Assembly: GCA_009885995.1 (NCBI GenBank) | Contig: VFJQ01000029.1 | Coordinates: 17,503 to 81,502 of the forward strand | Direction of reading: 5' to 3' | DNA from: Verrucomicrobiota bacterium | GTDB taxonomy: Bacteria; Verrucomicrobiota; Verrucomicrobiia; Chthoniobacterales; Chthoniobacteraceae | Length of the DNA: 64,000 nt | In this document: piece after piece, positions 25,878-34,563 of the stretch | Numbering within the stretch: the stretch's first letter is position 1 | Layout: the number at the start of each line of letters is the position of its first letter | Program-made: the position numbers and the translations under genes | The notes under the pieces: model-generated | Database searches by the model: none | Told to the model about the DNA's origin: nothing | What the model saw: only the letters and a program-made list of their open reading frames with translations

Positions 25878-26209
25878 CGCCGCACCCTCCGTGCAGATAG
25901 CTTGCAGCCCGGCTGCTTCGGGATGGAAAGCCACGCCTCCAGCTCCGGCGTCATCACCACCGAGAGCACGCGCCCCGTGGGGCCGCACCGCCGCCGCGCC
26001 GGCGGGCAGCCGGGATGATGCAACCGCACCCCGACCAGCGACGCCTTCACCCCGAGCAGATCCGCCAGCTCCCCGATCTCAAACTCCTCCCCATCGCACC
26101 CCGTCTCCTCGCACCGCCAGCCCAGCGCCCGCAGATATTCCACCGCGATCACCGTCGCCAACGTCTCCGGCAGCCCGTGCAAAGGATTGTTCGCGACGAG
26201 CGGCTTCAT
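25874..26209 (-). CDS. Early phage protein, 111 aa, possible HTH
   Basis: MKPLVANNPLHGLPETLATV, then FEIGELADLLGVKASLVGVR, which has helix-turn-helix character, and a Cys/Arg-rich stretch (HHPGCPPARRRCGPTGRVLS). The basic C-terminus suggests nucleic-acid binding. It is coupled to neighbours by ATGA overlaps. Confidence 0.5.
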   Translation of the reverse strand: MKPLVANNPLHGLPETLATVIAVEYLRALGWRCEETGCDGEEFEIGELADLLGVKASLVGVRLHHPGCPPARRRCGPTGRVLSVVMTPELEAWLSIPKQPGCKLSARRVRR

Positions 26210-26961
26210 GCCAGTTGCAGCGGCGCCTCCCGGTGACCGCCACCGAGCGGCGTATGGATCTGCGTGGCGCGGCCGTCCTGATAGCCGTGCATCAGCGCCG
26301 TCTTGTTCCGCCGCTGTTTGCAGTCGGAGAGCGTCACGCGTTGCGGCACCAGCTCATTCAGTCGGGCCTCGCGCTCGGCCTCCTCCACCACGACCAGCGC
26401 TGCGTGCGCATCGCCCAGGGCGAGCTGCTCGTGCGTGCGCTGCAGGTTCGCATGGATGCCGTAGATGAAGCCCTGCAAATACCCCGTGCGCTTCGCCGGA
26501 GTCATCCGCCTCCGCGCCGCCTTCTCCGCCGCTTCAAAGCTGCGCAGGCACTCACGCCCGGCACGCAGCAGGAAGTCGTGGACGTAACGCGCGATCGCCA
26601 GATCCGCCGGCTTGCCGATCACGATCATCTCGGGCCGGGCGAGGCACGTCGTCACATGGAAGTAGCTACGCAACACACCGAAGACGCCGCGCCGCAGCGT
26701 GTCGTAGCGCGCGCCGACCGGCCAGCGTTCATCGAGCACGCGCCGCGTCTCCTCATCGAGATCCAGCCCGGCCACATCCACGCGATACTTCTCCGCCAGC
26801 TCGAAGGCCATCGCCATCGCCGCCTCCGCCTCGCGCGAGTTCCCGCGCTTGTCGGCCCCGAGCCGCAACAGCTTGCGAATCCGCGCAAGGATCGCCGCAC
26901 TCGCCGGCATCGCCTCCGCCCGCGGCGGCGCATTGAAATCGAACTCGGATTGCGCCGTCAT
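26206..26961 (-). CDS. DUF2786 domain protein
   Basis: 251 residues. ILARIRKLLRLGADKRGNSR followed by EAEAAMAMAFELAEKYRVDV is the DUF2786 signature (RKLLxLA...NxNEAExAxxxAxxLM). The middle YFHVTTCLARPEMIVIGKPA and ARYVHDFLLRAGRECLRSFE and the basic C-terminus agree with other phage and plasmid members. Function of the family is unknown. ATGA-coupled to the Pol X-like gene upstream. Confidence 0.75.
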   Translation of the reverse strand: MTAQSEFDFNAPPRAEAMPASAAILARIRKLLRLGADKRGNSREAEAAMAMAFELAEKYRVDVAGLDLDEETRRVLDERWPVGARYDTLRRGVFGVLRSYFHVTTCLARPEMIVIGKPADLAIARYVHDFLLRAGRECLRSFEAAEKAARRRMTPAKRTGYLQGFIYGIHANLQRTHEQLALGDAHAALVVVEEAEREARLNELVPQRVTLSDCKQRRNKTALMHGYQDGRATQIHTPLGGGHREAPLQLA

Positions 26962-27569
26962 TCCCGCTCCCAAGGTTCGAGCCATTCGAGCCCGATGAAC
27001 TCGAACACCTCGCGCTCGCTGTGCATCTCCTTGATCAGCAGCCAGCCGGGCCGCTCCGGGTTCGGGCGGCTGAAGCCTTCGCCATAGGGATTCCATTTCC
27101 AGCCCGACTCGATCGCCGCCTGGCAGATCGCGATATTGCTCGCCGCGCCGCCCGTGCGGCTCACGACCAGGTTCCACCAGTTCTCATTCGTCGCCGCGAA
27201 GAGATCCACCGGGATGCCGCTCGCGCAGTGCAGCGCCAGCTTGTTCTGCGCGCCCCAGCTCGTGCCGCCGATCGCGTTCGGACGTTTCGCGATCGCGCCC
27301 GCATCGAGCAGCTTCTTCAGCACCGCATCCGCCGCGTTCGTCGCGATCGTCTTGCCGAAGAGGTCCGCCGGATCAGCCATCGGCAGCACGATCGGGATGT
27401 AGAGGATCTCCACATCGCCCACCTCCGCCTTGCGTCGCCGCAGCGAACCCGCCACGAGGATGCGCGAGCACACCGGCTCCAGCGCCTTCACCAGCTCGCG
27501 CGCCACGTTCAGCGCCGCGGCGCGAGGATACTTCACCTTGCCGGCGGGAGCAGCCTGCGTCGCGCTCAT
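26958..27569 (-). CDS. DNA polymerase X-like nucleotidyltransferase
   Basis: 203 residues. The palm motif GSLRRRKAEVGDVEIL (Gly41-Ser42, Asp52, Glu54) and a third carboxylate in SGIPVDLFAA match family X polymerases, with Glu in place of the second Asp. The C-terminal NWWNLVVSRTGGAASNIAIC and GWKWNPYGEG match the Pol X thumb pattern (TGS..N..R...G..L..YG). No 8-kDa or PHP domain is present. It may fill gaps, tail ends or transfer nucleotides to another target. It overlaps the HD hydrolase gene by four bases. Confidence 0.75.
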   Translation of the reverse strand: MSATQAAPAGKVKYPRAAALNVARELVKALEPVCSRILVAGSLRRRKAEVGDVEILYIPIVLPMADPADLFGKTIATNAADAVLKKLLDAGAIAKRPNAIGGTSWGAQNKLALHCASGIPVDLFAATNENWWNLVVSRTGGAASNIAICQAAIESGWKWNPYGEGFSRPNPERPGWLLIKEMHSEREVFEFIGLEWLEPWERE

Positions 27570-28294
27570 CGAGTCGTCTCCCGTTGTGGCGTCCACGTGT
27601 CCTCGCGGCCGTCGCGATGCTCCGCGACCCAGGCGACGAGATAGCGACACACCTCCGCGTGCCACTGGCGCGGCCCGCAGTGCGCGCTCGCGCTGCCGTC
27701 GCCGTATCGGACGCCGTTCGCGTGCTGCGCCATATACTCGCGCAGCTCGCCCGTCGCGATCACGCGCGGCAGATAGAGCCACCACGGCTCCAGCGTGAAC
27801 GCTATCTTGTCGGCGACGCACAAGCGGCTGAAGGGCTTGTCGTGGCGCCGCGCCATGAAGCGCGAGTGGTAGAGCGCGAAGTCGTGCCAGTGCGACATGG
27901 CCGCAAGGTTGTCCGAGCAGAGAAGGTATTCCTTCCACCGGTCATAAGCGGTCTGGTCGCTCTCATCCTCGATCACCCACCGTCCGCCGATGGTGTGCGA
28001 CTCACGCAGGCATTGCGCCTCGCTCAGTAGGTATTCGGCGGAGGCGATCGTGTCGTAGTTTTCACGGTCGAAGAGCCGCCCCATGATCGCCGCGCCTAGC
28101 CACGGATGCTCTTCGCCTTCCTCGCCATCCATGTCGGTCTTGCCGAGGTAGCCGAGGTCGTGAACGAAGAACGCCACCCACAGGCGCGGGTCGAACGGGA
28201 AGCCATACAGCCGCCACCACGCCAGCGCGACGAAGAGCGGATGAATTACGAAACAGTGCGCGCCGAACAGGACGCTCTTGGTGCCGATGTTCAT
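27566..28294 (-). CDS. HD-domain phosphohydrolase-like protein
   Basis: 242 residues. Metal-ligand candidates appear in HD order: His in GAHCFVIHPL, His45-Asp46 in FFVHDLGYLG, His63 in EEHPWLGAAIM, and a later Asp in LCVADKIAFTLEP. HD proteins cut nucleotides or phosphoesters. The start ATG at 28294 follows the 83-aa gene. It is translationally coupled to the Pol X-like gene, so the two may act on the same nucleotide product. Confidence 0.65.
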   Translation of the reverse strand: MNIGTKSVLFGAHCFVIHPLFVALAWWRLYGFPFDPRLWVAFFVHDLGYLGKTDMDGEEGEEHPWLGAAIMGRLFDRENYDTIASAEYLLSEAQCLRESHTIGGRWVIEDESDQTAYDRWKEYLLCSDNLAAMSHWHDFALYHSRFMARRHDKPFSRLCVADKIAFTLEPWWLYLPRVIATGELREYMAQHANGVRYGDGSASAHCGPRQWHAEVCRYLVAWVAEHRDGREDTWTPQRETTR

Positions 28295-28303
28295 GGGATC
28301 AAG

Positions 28304-28555
28304 TCAGGCTGAGTTGCGTCGGGGGGGGGGCGTCGCGTGCGAGCGCTTCAACGCGGCGCGCAGGTGTGGGAGCAGCGTCTCCGCCGTCCGCACATCCGTG
28401 CGGCCGGTGCTGCGATAGATCGCCCGCTTCGCGCCGGGGATGTAGAGCCGGGCGTAGAGCCCGCGCCGGTTCTTCAAATGCACGAGCCCTTCCGTGCGCG
28501 GCTTCGGCTCCGGCTTCCTACGCCCGCCGGTGAGTGGGAGGGTATCTGCTTTCAT
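28304..28555 (-). CDS. Small basic early protein, 83 aa
   Basis: Contains VHLKNRRGLYARLYIPGAKR, YRSTGRTDVRTAETLLPHLR and a basic tail. The beta-hairpin-like RGLYARLYIPG and TGRTD segments recall arm-type DNA-binding domains of integrases, but no catalytic part is present. A run of ten G (28320-28329) lies just before the stop and is a potential slippage site. Confidence 0.5.
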   Translation of the reverse strand: MKADTLPLTGGRRKPEPKPRTEGLVHLKNRRGLYARLYIPGAKRAIYRSTGRTDVRTAETLLPHLRAALKRSHATPPPRRNSA

Positions 28556-28788
28556 CGCTTACCTCCCGGTGGCACCAGCATCGCGCGCAGTTGCTCGCGG
28601 ATCGCCTTCGACGCGGCGATCATCCGCCCGATCGCGGCGATCCCCTCCTCGCTCCAGCCGCCACGCGCGAGCGCTGCGATGAGCTGATTCTGCGTGAGTG
28701 TCGCCGCCGTGCAGGCGAGCTGCACTTCACCTGCGGACGCCGCCGGCACGACCGGCACGGGAAAGAGCGAAGGAGTCGCGTCGTTCAT
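28552..28788 (-). CDS. Small early protein, 78 aa
   Basis: MNDATPSLFPVPVVPAASAG followed by a helical half (ALARGGWSEEGIAAIGRMIA). ATGA overlaps with both neighbours. No family recognised. Confidence 0.45.
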   Translation of the reverse strand: MNDATPSLFPVPVVPAASAGEVQLACTAATLTQNQLIAALARGGWSEEGIAAIGRMIAASKAIREQLRAMLVPPGGKR

Positions 28789-28994
28789 AGCCCGAGGAAC
28801 GCGTAGAGCAGCGGCAGGCTGCACAGGATGAAGATGAGCCCGATGACGAGCAGCACGCGCCACGTCCCGCGCTGCCGATACCAGGCATTGCGCCGCCGCC
28901 ACGCCCGCAGCTCGCCCGCCTGCTGCCGCTCGATCTGCCGTTGCAGCAGCCGCCGCAGCGGCTCGCCCGTGAGGAGGAAAGGCGCGGTGGTCAT
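28785..28994 (-). CDS. Small membrane protein, 69 aa
   Basis: A basic amphipathic N-terminal half (RRLLQRQIERQQAGELRAWR) precedes one strongly hydrophobic helix at the C-terminus (VLLVIGLIFILCSLPLLYAF). Probably an early inner-membrane protein; superinfection or kil-type roles are possible but not shown. Confidence 0.5.
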   Translation of the reverse strand: MTTAPFLLTGEPLRRLLQRQIERQQAGELRAWRRRNAWYRQRGTWRVLLVIGLIFILCSLPLLYAFLGL

Positions 28995-29281
28995 ACGTAG
29001 GCGGCTTCGAGCAGCGCATCGAACCAAGACGCGCCTTCGTGCTTCGTGTCGTCTGACGAGAAGTGAACCTCGCCGTCGCGCGACTTCGGATCGGTGAAGC
29101 CGAAGATGCGCCCATTGGCCGTGCTGAACAGCGCACGGCCAAACACGTCGCCGACTTTGAAATCGATCACGACGTGATCAGTCCCTTCTCGGTCGTGCTT
29201 GGAGGTGTCGATCTGCCATCCCTTCTTACGGCAGAACGCCTTCAACTCCTTCAGCGTGCGTTTGCGGGTGAACGTCTTCAC
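28991..29281 (-). CDS. Early protein, 96 aa, GTG start
   Basis: Starts VKTFTRKRTLKELKAFCRKK with GTG overlapping the upstream TGA (GTGA). The core WQIDTSKHDREGTDHVVIDF, GRALFSTANGRIFGFTD and VHFSSDDTKHEGASWFDALL is a compact alpha/beta fold that is less GC-biased than neighbours. No family recognised. Confidence 0.5.
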   Translation of the reverse strand: MKTFTRKRTLKELKAFCRKKGWQIDTSKHDREGTDHVVIDFKVGDVFGRALFSTANGRIFGFTDPKSRDGEVHFSSDDTKHEGASWFDALLEAAYV

Positions 29282-29604
29282 TTCGCACCGCCTTCCTTCG
29301 TCGGCCGCACGATGGGCGGCAGCTTCACGGAGCGGTAGTCGCGCAGCTTGTGATGCTTCGCGATTCGGTCGAGCACCGACTGGCGCAGCGCGAGCGTCCA
29401 GTCGCTCGCGAAGTCCATGTCGCACAGCGCTTCGCCCATCCGGCGAAGATGCGCGATCTCGAACTCATCGACCCGCGCATAGGCAGCGCGGAACAGCGCC
29501 TCGCGATAGGCGCGTTCGTGATCGGTCGGGAAGTCGATCTGCGAGGCGGCGACAACATCGCGGACAAAGCCCGCGTGCTCTTTGGTTTCTTCACTGGTCT
29601 TCAT
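29278..29604 (-). CDS. Early protein, 108 aa, unknown
   Basis: Mostly helical and charged (HERAYREALFRAAYARVDEF, HLRRMGEALCDMDFASDWTL). It ends in a basic tail. In-operon overlaps on both sides. It does not match Mu Gam in length or visible pattern. Confidence 0.45.
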   Translation of the reverse strand: MKTSEETKEHAGFVRDVVAASQIDFPTDHERAYREALFRAAYARVDEFEIAHLRRMGEALCDMDFASDWTLALRQSVLDRIAKHHKLRDYRSVKLPPIVRPTKEGGAK

Positions 29605-29930
29605 TTGGTGATGTGGGTTCGAGGTTGTGGTTTCGGAGTCGGAGGAAGCGGGTCGGTGAATGGGCGCGGCGAGAGGTTGCCCGCGATCGCGTCGCGTTCG
29701 GCTTGGGCGAGCTCCCGCAGCGTGGCGTCGAGCGCGTCGCGCAGGCGGCGCAGTTGCGTGGGCAGTCCGGGCATGCTGAGCAGGCCGCTCAAGTCCGCGG
29801 GCCGCTGGCGGAGCGCGGTCTCCAGCGGCGCCGCGTGCTCCGCCATCGCGATCGCAAACGCCGTCGTGCCCGCGGGCGTGATTCGCACCTGCAGCGCGGG
29901 TTTCTCTCCAGGACGAAGGGTGCTGTTCAT
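29601..29930 (-). CDS. Early protein, 109 aa, unknown
   Basis: N-terminal beta-like ALQVRITPAGTTAFAIAMAE, then a helical section (QLRRLRDALDATLRELAQAE) and a Pro-rich tail (FTDPLPPTPKPQPRTHI). Coupled by ATGA overlaps. No family recognised. Confidence 0.45.
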   Translation of the reverse strand: MNSTLRPGEKPALQVRITPAGTTAFAIAMAEHAAPLETALRQRPADLSGLLSMPGLPTQLRRLRDALDATLRELAQAERDAIAGNLSPRPFTDPLPPTPKPQPRTHITK

Positions 29931-30388
29931 ACCGCGGCGCAGTAGGTGGTGCCGTCCACGCGCAGCGCGTGCGGCAGGCCGATGGAGATGGCGAGTCCTT
30001 CGATCTCGGCACGGCTCACGTGCGCGGGCCGGCAGATGTGGCTGTGCCGCAGCAGCCGGGCGATGCGCCACGCGCGCCGCCAGCCCGCGCGATCGGCGAA
30101 GCGGATCGTCGTCTCGCGCTCCTGCCCGCCGCCGCCATTGCGCCACTGCTGCAAGCCGTTGCCGTCGATCGCGACGCAGCCGACCTGCGAGCCACCAGGG
30201 CAGCGGCGATCTTCCCAGCTTTGATCCACGTGGCAGACGATGAGCGTGTCGAACTCGCTGCGCTCGCAGCGGGCGTGATTGACTTGCAGATGCAGGCATT
30301 CGATCGACGGGCGATCGGCAAGCTGGTAGGCGGCGCTATATTCCGGCTTCGTCGAGAGCCGTTCGTGAAGGTCTTGCAGCCCGCTCAT
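29927..30388 (-). CDS. Early protein, 153 aa, Cys-rich
   Basis: Starts MSGLQDLHERLSTKPEYSAA. Several Cys and His (CLHLQVNHARCE, IVCHVDQSWEDRRCPGGSQV, HICRPAHVS) suggest metal binding. It directly follows the MuB-like gene with a four-base overlap. Not recognised. Confidence 0.5.
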   Translation of the reverse strand: MSGLQDLHERLSTKPEYSAAYQLADRPSIECLHLQVNHARCERSEFDTLIVCHVDQSWEDRRCPGGSQVGCVAIDGNGLQQWRNGGGGQERETTIRFADRAGWRRAWRIARLLRHSHICRPAHVSRAEIEGLAISIGLPHALRVDGTTYCAAV

Positions 30389-31575
30389 GACCAAACCTCC
30401 TGATCCGCCACGCTCGCGCAGTAGGCGCGCAGCACCGCGCCCCAGGTGATCGGCTTCTTCTTCTCCGCGGCGAGGTCGGTCGCGTCCTGGAGGATGGTGA
30501 TCCAGACGCCGAGCCCTTCGGTCTCCGTCACCTTCCGTTCGATCGTGGCCGGCGCCTCCTTGAACTCGCGTTCCCTCGCCTTGCCATCGCCGTCCACGGA
30601 GGTCGTGCGGATCGTCACCTCGTCGCGGCCGGCCGGGTCGAGCCGGTAGGCCATCGCGAAGCGGTCGAGGTCGTCCTTCGGCACGCTCTTCGGCAGGTAG
30701 AGCGGCGCCACGCGCCGCATCCAGAGCTGCTCCAGCGCCTTGGCGTGTTTGCCGGCGAGGAAGTTCTTCTTCCCCTCGTGCGTCATGGATAGGCACATGC
30801 CGCAGCCGGCGCGGTTGTAGAGTTCGCGCAGGAAGTCGAAGCAGAGCAGCCCGCCCTCGCCGCGCCCGCTGAGGAAGCGGTGAGCCTCATCCACGATCAG
30901 CACCATCTTCGGATCGAAGCTCTCGATCAGCCGCCGCCGCAGATCCGGGATGCGCTGCTGCGAGGGGATGCCGAGGCCGCGGGACAACTCTTCGAGGAAA
31001 ACGCCGAGCTGCCCGCCCGCTGGCGCCTCCACGTAGATCGTTTCGCCGTGATTGTGCGTGCGCTGGTAGTGGCGCAGGCTCTCGGTCTTGCCGATCTGCG
31101 AGTCGCCGAAGATGAAGGCGATCTTCTTGCGCTTGAGCGCGCGCTGGCAGCGCGAGGTGATTTCTTCGCTGAGCCGCGTCGCGATGAAGCCACTCTCGCC
31201 CAGCCGCGAGGTGCCCTCCACGTCGGTGCGGAAGGTGGCGATCGCCTTGCAGAAGTTCTGCAAGCCGACGCCCTGGTCGCTGCGCCGGCCGGTGAGCGCG
31301 GCGTAGATGGAGGCGTGCGAGTAGAAGCTGCCGTCCTCTTTCTTGAGCAGTGCGGCCTGTTGCTCCGGCCCGAGATTGCGCGCGCGGCAGTAGCCGGCGA
31401 ACCACTTGATCGCGGTGCGCTGTTCGTCGGGCAGATCGCGCACGGCGGCGTTGATCACGTCGCCGGGGATGCGGAAGCGAATGTTCTGGAGCGCGAGGAG
31501 CGCGTTGCTCGTCGTCGCGGGATCGGTCTGAGGTTCGGGCACGGCCAGGGCCGTGGAGTCGGGAGTGTGGGACAT
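30385..31575 (-). CDS. MuB-like AAA+ ATPase (transposition target protein)
   Basis: 396 residues from MSHTPDS. Walker A GDSQIGKT is at 157-164 and Walker B VLIVDE at 225-230 (KMVLIVDEAH). The N-terminal 110 residues contain a helical region that may bind DNA (TAIKWFAGYCRARNLGPEQQ, YSHASIYAALTG). MuB-type proteins select target DNA and activate the transposase. It lies seven bases after the transposase stop, the same order as A and B in Mu. It is longer than Mu B (312 aa). Confidence 0.85.
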   Translation of the reverse strand: MSHTPDSTALAVPEPQTDPATTSNALLALQNIRFRIPGDVINAAVRDLPDEQRTAIKWFAGYCRARNLGPEQQAALLKKEDGSFYSHASIYAALTGRRSDQGVGLQNFCKAIATFRTDVEGTSRLGESGFIATRLSEEITSRCQRALKRKKIAFIFGDSQIGKTESLRHYQRTHNHGETIYVEAPAGGQLGVFLEELSRGLGIPSQQRIPDLRRRLIESFDPKMVLIVDEAHRFLSGRGEGGLLCFDFLRELYNRAGCGMCLSMTHEGKKNFLAGKHAKALEQLWMRRVAPLYLPKSVPKDDLDRFAMAYRLDPAGRDEVTIRTTSVDGDGKAREREFKEAPATIERKVTETEGLGVWITILQDATDLAAEKKKPITWGAVLRAYCASVADQEVWS

Positions 31576-31582
31576 GTGGAGG

Positions 31583-33655
31583 TTACCAGGTTTCGGTGTC
31601 GGTGGACGGAGCCGGCGCGTCGGGCACCGCACTCGCGGGCTCGTCGGTCCAGACTTCGGGTTCGGCGCCCTTGGGAGAGGGCGGGAAAGGGTCGGCAGAT
31701 TCTTCGCCGCGTTGGGCGGTGCCGAAGCTGGCGGCGCTGCGCTGCGCGGAGGCTTCGCGGCGCGCGGTCCGGTGCTCGGCCTCGGTCACCGGCAGGCCGG
31801 ATTCGAGCCGCTCGTTGATCTCCGTGCGCTCGCGCTTCGTCTCGGCTTCGCCTGCGTGCCGTTCGCGCACTCCGGCGAGCCGCTCGGCCTGCTCGCCGGC
31901 GGTGGCGCCCATCGTGCGATGCACGGCTTCGATGTTGCCGCGGCTCGGATCGACGATGCGCTTGGCTTCGCCGAGGTAGCTGCCGCGAGCGTCGCGGACG
32001 AAGAGCCAGTCGAGCGCGAACGGGTTGGCGAAGACTTGATAGGCTTCGCCTTCATCGAGCCGGCGCCGGGCGCCGAAGGGATCGAAGACGACGCCTTCGT
32101 AGCGATGCACGCCGGGGCCGATGTCGGCATCCTCAAACTCGATCATCCCCTTCCGCACGATCTCGGGATTGGCCCGCGCGAGGTCGTCGCCGAGGATCGC
32201 CACCACGCCCGCGCCGGTGAGCTTCACCAGTTCGCCCGCGCCGCGATCCCACACCTCGCGCCGCGTCATGCGCCGGGGCCGGGTTTGCAGCTTGCCCTGG
32301 CCGATGAGAGCCAGCGCCATCTCCTGCTCGTCGGCGCTGCCCGCCATCAGCACGCGCTGATCGATCCACTGCCCGCCGAGCAGCAGCTCCTGCGCGACGT
32401 TGCCCGCCTGCACCCAGCCTTCGAGATCGTGGTCGGGATCGTTCTCGATCTGCCCGTAGAGTTCGTGCGCCACGGCCATGAACTGGTTCACTTCGAGGAT
32501 CGGGAATTGCACGAGCGCCTGGTGCGCGGGCGAGAGCCGGTCGTAGAGCCGCAGCCAGCGCTCGTTGTCGGCCAGCAGCGCGGGCAGTTGCTCGGGCCGG
32601 TCCTGCCGATCCTTGCCGGTCTGGCCGGGCAGATGGCCGAAGACGTTCTGCGTGAGATTATTCGAGGACTCCAGGCTCGCCTTCATCCGCGGGTTGCCGC
32701 GCACGACTCCGTGGTATTGGCCCGCGTGCGCCTTCGCTCCTTGCATCCCGCTGCGCTCGATCGTGATCAAGCCCGCGCTGTGCTCGTGCAACGCGCGCTC
32801 GATGCCGTCGCGGATCGCCGCCGTGCCGTGCTCGGCGACGAGGATGGTGCCGCGCGGAGAATAGCCATCGAGGTGCAACGTGGCGGCGAGGATGTAGCGC
32901 GTCATGCGCTCCTCCAGTCCGTGCCACGTGCCGTCCTCTTTGCGGGTGCGGACGCGGACGCCAAAGCGCACCTTGCGCCCCGAGAAAAGATCGTGGCTGA
33001 ACAGCTCCAGCGGACGCCCGGCCTGCTTCTCCGCGAAGCTATTCACGAAGACGTTGTGCCACATGTCGTCGAGCTGCAGGTGACTGCCGACGTAGAGATC
33101 GGCGCGGGTCGTATAGACGAGGCGCCGGTGCGCGGCGGCGGGCGCGGTGCCCTTGCGCGCGGCGGTCAGCTCGAATCGGTCCGAGGCGTAGCGGAGCAGG
33201 TTGTCGATCGACCAGCCGCGAGGATAGCCGGTGCGCGGGTCTTTGGCCTGCGTGGTGCGGACCTGGCCGCGCCGCCAGTCGGCGCGCAGTTGCTTGCACC
33301 CGGCGCGCGAGCTGCGGTCGTTCTTCTCGCAGTAGAGTTTCACGAGCGCCTGGTCGGCGGCGGGCAGCGCCGTCGTCTCCGGCGCCTGCCGCCACCAGCG
33401 CGGCCCGGCGAGCCGCCGATCCACCAGCCCGAGCGTGCCGTGCTGAAGCAGCGCGTAGAACTTCCTCCGCACCGTGCCATAGCCAGCCTGCGTCTCCGTG
33501 GCGATGCGATGCAGCTCCGCCTTGCGCCCGCGTTTCATCGCGAGCAGCGGCTCCAACCGCGCGAGCCAGAAGGAATGGTCGTCCCGCGCCGGCTTGGGCA
33601 GCAGGGTCAGCTCGATCGACGCGAGGCGGGCAGAAGGAACGGGGGCGGTGCTCAT
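31583..33655 (-). CDS. MuA-type DDE transposase
   Basis: 690 residues, close to MuA (663). The N-terminal part contains HTH-like DNA-binding stretches (TETQAGYGTVRRKFYALLQH). The RNase H-like core starts with HLQLDDMWHN (Asp196/197), then ILVAEHGTAAI where the second acidic residue appears to be Glu275, then MKASLESSNN (Glu329). The canonical triad is D-D-E. A MuA-type beta-barrel region (EAYQVFANPFALDWLFVRDA) and a charged C-terminal tail for the B partner follow. It carries out integration and replicative transposition of the prophage. Confidence 0.88.
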   Translation of the reverse strand: MSTAPVPSARLASIELTLLPKPARDDHSFWLARLEPLLAMKRGRKAELHRIATETQAGYGTVRRKFYALLQHGTLGLVDRRLAGPRWWRQAPETTALPAADQALVKLYCEKNDRSSRAGCKQLRADWRRGQVRTTQAKDPRTGYPRGWSIDNLLRYASDRFELTAARKGTAPAAAHRRLVYTTRADLYVGSHLQLDDMWHNVFVNSFAEKQAGRPLELFSHDLFSGRKVRFGVRVRTRKEDGTWHGLEERMTRYILAATLHLDGYSPRGTILVAEHGTAAIRDGIERALHEHSAGLITIERSGMQGAKAHAGQYHGVVRGNPRMKASLESSNNLTQNVFGHLPGQTGKDRQDRPEQLPALLADNERWLRLYDRLSPAHQALVQFPILEVNQFMAVAHELYGQIENDPDHDLEGWVQAGNVAQELLLGGQWIDQRVLMAGSADEQEMALALIGQGKLQTRPRRMTRREVWDRGAGELVKLTGAGVVAILGDDLARANPEIVRKGMIEFEDADIGPGVHRYEGVVFDPFGARRRLDEGEAYQVFANPFALDWLFVRDARGSYLGEAKRIVDPSRGNIEAVHRTMGATAGEQAERLAGVRERHAGEAETKRERTEINERLESGLPVTEAEHRTARREASAQRSAASFGTAQRGEESADPFPPSPKGAEPEVWTDEPASAVPDAPAPSTDTETW

Positions 33656-33657
33656 AG

Positions 33658-34563
33658 TTACTTCGCGTCGATGAGTTGCTTCACCGCGTCGGCGACGGGG
33701 CGTTTGCTCTTCGGGGTCTTGAACCACGCCTTCGCTTTCACGAGCCACGCCTCGGCGATGTCGATGGCGCCCTCGCCCTCCGCGTCATTGAAGACGTGCC
33801 ACTTGTCGCCCAGCTCGCTCAGCAGCTTGAAGGGAGCGGTCGCGTCTTCGCGCAGGTTCTGGAGATCCAGCGCGCGCTGTTCCTCCGGCGTGAGCTTCTC
33901 GGCCTTGCCGCTCGTGTCGCCGCCGCGCAGCTTGGCTTCCTTGCCGAAGGTAAGCAGAAGCTGGCGCTGCGACTGGCCTTCGATGCACTGCTCGATCGCC
34001 GCGCGTTTCTTCGCGAGGGCGCCGTCGAGGTTCTCGATCTGCGCCGCGAGCAGCAGCTCCAGATCGACCTTTGCACCGAGCTTGAACTCGGCTCGCACAC
34101 CCTCTGCAATCTCCATCAGGCGATAGGCGGTGGACTCGGCGACTCGCGGCGCGTGCTCCTTCAGCCAGCCTTTGAGGCCGGTGCCTTTCTTGGTCGGATC
34201 GTGGCTCGCCTTACTGGCTCCGCACGCGGAGCCAGTAGCGATGCGCGCCCGCAGCTTCATCATCATCGCGCCGAAGACGAGCTGCTCGCGCTGCCCGCCG
34301 ACGACCTTGTCCCACTGCTCGCTGAGCTGCCGCCCGAGCAGCCCGTCCTCGCTCTCGCCGATCATCGCCGCCGCACCCATCGCATCGAGCCCCGCCAGCG
34401 TGAGCGGCTTCGCGCCTTTTTGAGCGGCGTCGGTGAGCCTCTTTGCGCGGGCCGCGCGGTTGGCACAGTTCTTCGAGCGCTGGTGCGCCTTCAACGCCTT
34501 CGAGTAGATGTTCGGCGTGTCGCAGAGCGGGCAGGTGACGAGGGTGTCGGGTTGCTTGCTCAT
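33658..34563 (-). CDS. Zinc-finger early protein, DUF3102-like
   Basis: 301 residues. The N-terminus has a C2HC zinc finger (CPLCDTPNIYSKALKAHQRS then Cys). The middle GLKGWLKEHAPRVAESTAYR and LMEIAEGVRAEFK resembles DUF3102-like phage proteins. A coiled-coil-like C-terminal half follows. A small perfect palindrome at 34212-34237 encodes part of an unconserved loop (TGSACGASKAS). It lies directly upstream of the transposase. Confidence 0.55.
   Translation of the reverse strand: MSKQPDTLVTCPLCDTPNIYSKALKAHQRSKNCANRAARAKRLTDAAQKGAKPLTLAGLDAMGAAAMIGESEDGLLGRQLSEQWDKVVGGQREQLVFGAMMMKLRARIATGSACGASKASHDPTKKGTGLKGWLKEHAPRVAESTAYRLMEIAEGVRAEFKLGAKVDLELLLAAQIENLDGALAKKRAAIEQCIEGQSQRQLLLTFGKEAKLRGGDTSGKAEKLTPEEQRALDLQNLREDATAPFKLLSELGDKWHVFNDAEGEGAIDIAEAWLVKAKAWFKTPKSKRPVADAVKQLIDAK
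34212..34237. repeat. 11-base-arm palindrome in a CDS
   Basis: TACTGGCTCCG and its exact complement are separated by CACG, in frame inside the zinc-finger early gene. It looks like a mini-element insertion at an unconserved loop. Confidence 0.7.

Noticed and set aside
29278..29604. Mu Gam nuclease inhibitor
   Set aside because: Too short and without visible Gam-like pattern.
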